A stretch of 64,000 nt of DNA from Gaoshiqia sediminis. GTDB lineage: Bacteria > Bacteroidota > Bacteroidia > Bacteroidales > Prolixibacteraceae. The stretch's first letter is position 1; every line of letters starts with the position of its first letter. The translations under genes and the position numbers were made by a program. The stretch is taken from positions 124,001 through 188,000 of the forward strand of contig NZ_JAPAAF010000003.1 of NCBI RefSeq assembly GCF_025907915.1, read 5' to 3'. Positions 61,110-64,000 of the stretch are shown in pieces. Under the pieces are notes generated by a model, which saw only the letters and a program-made list of their open reading frames with translations, made no database searches and had not been told where the DNA came from.

Positions 61110-64000
61110 CTAAAATTTCACTTTGCAAGCTTCCTCACTCAAATCTTTCTTCCCGGCACTCATGGGCATCAGGTAGAAAGCATACCGGAAATCGCCTGCC
61201 TTAATTTGGTATTGCAACTCCGGCTGGGCCACATCCGACCAGCTGTCGTTACCGCCTACCCCCATTTGTTTCAGATCAATATTTAAAGTCAGGTATCCTG
61301 ATTCTTTCAATTCATTCGTATGCCTAGCCTCGTTGATGTTTGCTTCCGTCCAAGGCCAGGCACTCATGCTCAGCAGGCTGTCCGCCACCACCAGCAAGCC
61401 TTTCGTTTTTTGCTCATTCGACAAATACATCCAGCGAACATCGGTCCGGTTACCGTTTTCCTGCGGCATTACATAGGGTTCGATAAACTGGTCAATAGGC
61501 AAACTAAAGATTCCTGCCTCGAAACCGTGATTCCGGTCGATGTAATTTTCGAGCGGCCCTTTGCCGTACCAGCTGATTTGTCTGTACCCATCGAAAATAC
61601 CGCACTGCATGCCCACTTTGGGGATATTCGGCAATTCTGCTGACACCTTCAGTTCGTATTCAACTTTCAGGGCGCCATTGCCCCGCAGGGTATAAACAAC
61701 GGTGCAGGTAGCACTATCGGAGACAATATCGTACTGGCTGCGGACTTGCACCAGTCCATCTGCCATTATTTCAGTCGACACATTCGTCAATTTCGGGTTC
61801 GCATCGTACCAAACTTTCAGTTTTTTTTGGGGCTTCCAGCCACGCTCGTCGTTATCGGTCAACGGTCGGGTAAAGTGTGGCAACAGCGGTTCAAATAGTT
61901 GCTCTTCGCCGTTCCACTGATAGCTGCTCAGCGCACCGTTTGCCTTGTCAATTTTTAGGTTGAAGTTCTTTCCGCTCAATACAAACGCGTCATCCGTTTC
62001 AGCCAACTGTGCAGCGTTTCCTTTTACAGCTGCGCGTTGGGTGCTTAATCCGGTTAGGATAAACTGGTCGCGGGCCACTTCAAATCCGGCATCAGCCCAA
62101 GTTGTTTTTTCCTTTAGCTTGAATGAAATCGAAGCGAGATACTCGGCCCCCGGCTTCATTTTCGGCTGATATTGTTTCAGGCTGATGACGGTATCTTTTC
62201 CGGCTTCGAGCGAAACCAAAGGAATGGTCACTGTTTTTATCAGCTTCCCGTTTTCGAGGAATTCGAGGACTGGTACGTAGCTGTTCAAATTCAACACCGC
62301 GTGCCGGTTAATGATTTTCACACGGAATTCGCCGGCATCGAGTAATTCGCAAGCTACCGGTTGGAAAACCCATTTGCACTCGTACATCGCAGCTTTCGGC
62401 CGACCATCGGAAGCAACAATACCATTGATGCAAAAGTTTCCGTCGTGCAAAGTTTCGCCAAAATCGCCACCGTAAGCATAAAATTCGGTGCCGTTTTTAT
62501 CGGTTTTCAGCAAGCCCTGGTCTTTGTAATCCCAAATGCAACCGCCAATCAAACGCGGAAGCGAGCGAATCTGGTCCCACCATTCTTTTATATTCCCGGT
62601 TGAGTTGCCCATGGAATGTGAATATTCACACCAGAAAATCGGGCGTTTGTCGCCATTGTCCTGACCAATCAAGAGCGGCCCGGTTTGGAGGTCGGGATAC
62701 ATCCGGCTCACAATGTCGATGTACGACTGGTCAAGCGGTGTTTGTATCCGGCGCGAGTGGTCCTTCGGGTAGCCGGGACTACCATACGGCAGGTAACCTT
62801 TTACTTTGTGGTCGCCCATGGCCGGTTCGTAATGCACCGGACGAGTGATATCAAAATCATGACAGTATGCGGCCATAACAGCCGTTGCCGGACCCCGGCC
62901 AGCCTCGTTGCCCAGGCTCCAAATAATAACTGACGGGTGATTTTTGTCGCGCTCCACCATGCGTACTACACGCTGCAAATGAGCGTTCAGCCATTTCGGG
63001 TCGTTGGCGAGTTTACCACCCAAACCGTGGGTCTCGAAATTGGCCTCATCAATCACATAAAGCCCGTATTCGTCGCATAAATCGTAGAGATACGGGTCGT
63101 TCGGGTAGTGGGCCGTGCGTACACAGTTAAAATTGAAGCGCTTAATTTGCTCAATGTCTTTACGGATATCCTCCCGGGTAAGCGCTTTCCCGCGGACTGG
63201 ATGATGATCGTGCCGGTTCACCCCGTAAAGGTAAGTGACCTTGCCATTGACCAGCAGTTTGCTGTCGTCATTTGCAAATTCAATTTCACGAAAACCTACC
63301 TTGCAGCTTTTTGTTTCCAACACGTGCCCTATGCTGTCTTTTAAAGAAAGAACCAAGGTATATAAATTGGGCTCTTCTGCGCTCCATTTCAACGGATTGG
63401 CAACTTTGGCTTCCAGCAAACCAAACTTCACGTTATCGAGGCGCGGCCAAGCTTCCGTAAGAATGGATTCGGCGCTTCTAATCAACGGTTGCTCCAATAC
63501 TTTTTGGTTGTTCGGGTCGTATAGCTGGGCTTCCAGGTTGTAACCTTTCGCCGGATCACCCGTCAGGTTTTGCAGGCGCGGACGGATGCTCAACACCGCA
63601 TCGTTGTATTCATCATCCAAATCGGTTTGATAATGAAAATCGGCAATGCGCAGCCGGGGCTCGGCAAGCAACAGCACTTCGCGCTGGATGCCGCTCATCC
63701 GCCAATGGTCCTGATCCTCGAGATATGAACCATCGCTCCAGCGGATCACCTGAACCGATAACGTGTTTTCACCTTTTTGTAAATATCCGGTAATATTGAA
63801 TTCGGAGGGCAGGTAGCTATCTTCGCCATAACCCAAAAACTGGCCATTCACCCAAACCTTGAAAGCCGAACTGACCGCGCCGAAGTGGAGGGTCACATTC
63901 ATTTCAGTCCAATCTGCGGGGACTGAAAATGTTCGTTGATATGAACCTACCGCATTGTAATCTCGCGGCACGTAGGGAGGGTTAATCGGTCGAAACGGAT
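61110..64000 (-). CDS. GH2 beta-galactosidase (LacZ-like), N-terminus beyond window end
   Basis: About 963 residues are visible; the reading frame continues past 64000, since the codons before VPRDYNAVG read PFRPINPPY, a typical LacZ jelly-roll start. A GTG at 63971 is not the true start. Domains: sugar-binding jelly roll, Ig-like, TIM barrel, Ig-like, and a LacZ small-chain domain (from about LNLKIDKANGALSSYQWNGE). Acid/base Glu in WSLGNEAGRG and nucleophile Glu in WCEYSHSMGNS are present. It should cleave terminal beta-galactose, fitting RG-I galactan or RG-II side chains. First visible gene of the GH106-esterase-DUF5703 run. Confidence 0.93.
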   Translation of the reverse strand, partial: PFRPINPPYVPRDYNAVGSYQRTFSVPADWTEMNVTLHFGAVSSAFKVWVNGQFLGYGEDSYLPSEFNITGYLQKGENTLSVQVIRWSDGSYLEDQDHWRMSGIQREVLLLAEPRLRIADFHYQTDLDDEYNDAVLSIRPRLQNLTGDPAKGYNLEAQLYDPNNQKVLEQPLIRSAESILTEAWPRLDNVKFGLLEAKVANPLKWSAEEPNLYTLVLSLKDSIGHVLETKSCKVGFREIEFANDDSKLLVNGKVTYLYGVNRHDHHPVRGKALTREDIRKDIEQIKRFNFNCVRTAHYPNDPYLYDLCDEYGLYVIDEANFETHGLGGKLANDPKWLNAHLQRVVRMVERDKNHPSVIIWSLGNEAGRGPATAVMAAYCHDFDITRPVHYEPAMGDHKVKGYLPYGSPGYPKDHSRRIQTPLDQSYIDIVSRMYPDLQTGPLLIGQDNGDKRPIFWCEYSHSMGNSTGNIKEWWDQIRSLPRLIGGCIWDYKDQGLLKTDKNGTEFYAYGGDFGETLHDGNFCINGIVASDGRPKAAMYECKWVFQPVACELLDAGEFRVKIINRHAVLNLNSYVPVLEFLENGKLIKTVTIPLVSLEAGKDTVISLKQYQPKMKPGAEYLASISFKLKEKTTWADAGFEVARDQFILTGLSTQRAAVKGNAAQLAETDDAFVLSGKNFNLKIDKANGALSSYQWNGEEQLFEPLLPHFTRPLTDNDERGWKPQKKLKVWYDANPKLTNVSTEIMADGLVQVRSQYDIVSDSATCTVVYTLRGNGALKVEYELKVSAELPNIPKVGMQCGIFDGYRQISWYGKGPLENYIDRNHGFEAGIFSLPIDQFIEPYVMPQENGNRTDVRWMYLSNEQKTKGLLVVADSLLSMSAWPWTEANINEARHTNELKESGYLTLNIDLKQMGVGGNDSWSDVAQPELQYQIKAGDFRYAFYLMPMSAGKKDLSEEACKVKF

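Overview
The window reads as a large pectin-degradation locus of a Bacteroidota bacterium. The signs are a SusC/SusD pair, an ECF sigma factor with a FecR anti-sigma and an STN-bearing SusC, many SPII lipoproteins, TAnnTTTG-type promoter elements, and dense carbohydrate-active enzyme genes with tiny intergenic gaps. The mix of families (GH78, GH106, GH95, GH127, GH140-like, GH141-like, GH28, PL1, GH2, GH43, DUF3826, rhamnose mutarotase) points to rhamnogalacturonan, and the GH140/GH141/GH127/GH95 set recalls the rhamnogalacturonan-II (RG-II) loci of Bacteroides. The genus cannot be fixed from this sequence; an environmental Marinilabiliales-type organism is a guess. No RNA genes, IS elements or CRISPR arrays were seen, and all genes not cut by the window edge look intact.

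Layout, minus strand unless stated. (1) 1-10.7 kb: GH2, GH141-like, mutarotase-like lipoprotein, an unassigned TIM-barrel lipoprotein, a 12-unit 21-bp tandem array, and a GH95 cut by the window start. Two LacI-type operators lie ahead of the GH2 gene. (2) 11.0-16.9 kb: two uroporphyrinogen-decarboxylase-fold proteins with a zinc-thiolate signature, a hexuronate-type MFS carrier and a GH95. (3) 17.1-24.0 kb: sigma, anti-sigma, SusC, SusD. (4) 24.0-40.6 kb: one long co-directional run, in transcription order Fe-alcohol dehydrogenase, DapA-family aldolase, PdxA2-type dehydrogenase, DUF1537 kinase, SSS symporter, GH140-like, GH43, beta-propeller protein, (alpha/alpha)6 hydrolase, DUF3826, sialidase-fold lipoprotein, esterase and PL1 pectate lyase. 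(5) 40.7-43.6 kb: a LacI regulator and a divergent GH28 (plus strand). (6) 43.7-50.2 kb: NCS1-type permease, small membrane protein, GH78, GH127. (7) 50.4-64 kb: GH2 (cut by the window end), GH106, SGNH esterase, DUF5703 protein, a third URO-D-fold protein, rhamnose mutarotase and RhaT. Paired-hairpin repeats sit between some of the genes of region 7.

How the parts may work together: secreted lyases, polygalacturonase, esterases and exo-glycosidases strip pectin, SusCD imports oligosaccharides, and RhaT, the MFS, SSS and NCS1 carriers take monomers across the inner membrane. The most interesting proposal is that genes 36.3-40.6 kb form an uncharacterised catabolic route for the RG-II sugar Dha (3-deoxy-D-lyxo-2-heptulosaric acid). 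Aldol cleavage would give pyruvate plus a C4 aldehyde acid, reduction would give D-threonate, and the DUF1537 kinase plus PdxA2 would give DHAP and CO2. The downstream propeller and (alpha/alpha)6 genes look like a split version of the two-domain Dha-releasing enzyme BT1020. A palindrome TGTAAACGTTTACA and variants at six sites suggests that the LacI protein coordinates these operons. This pathway is inference from family knowledge and gene order, not demonstrated.
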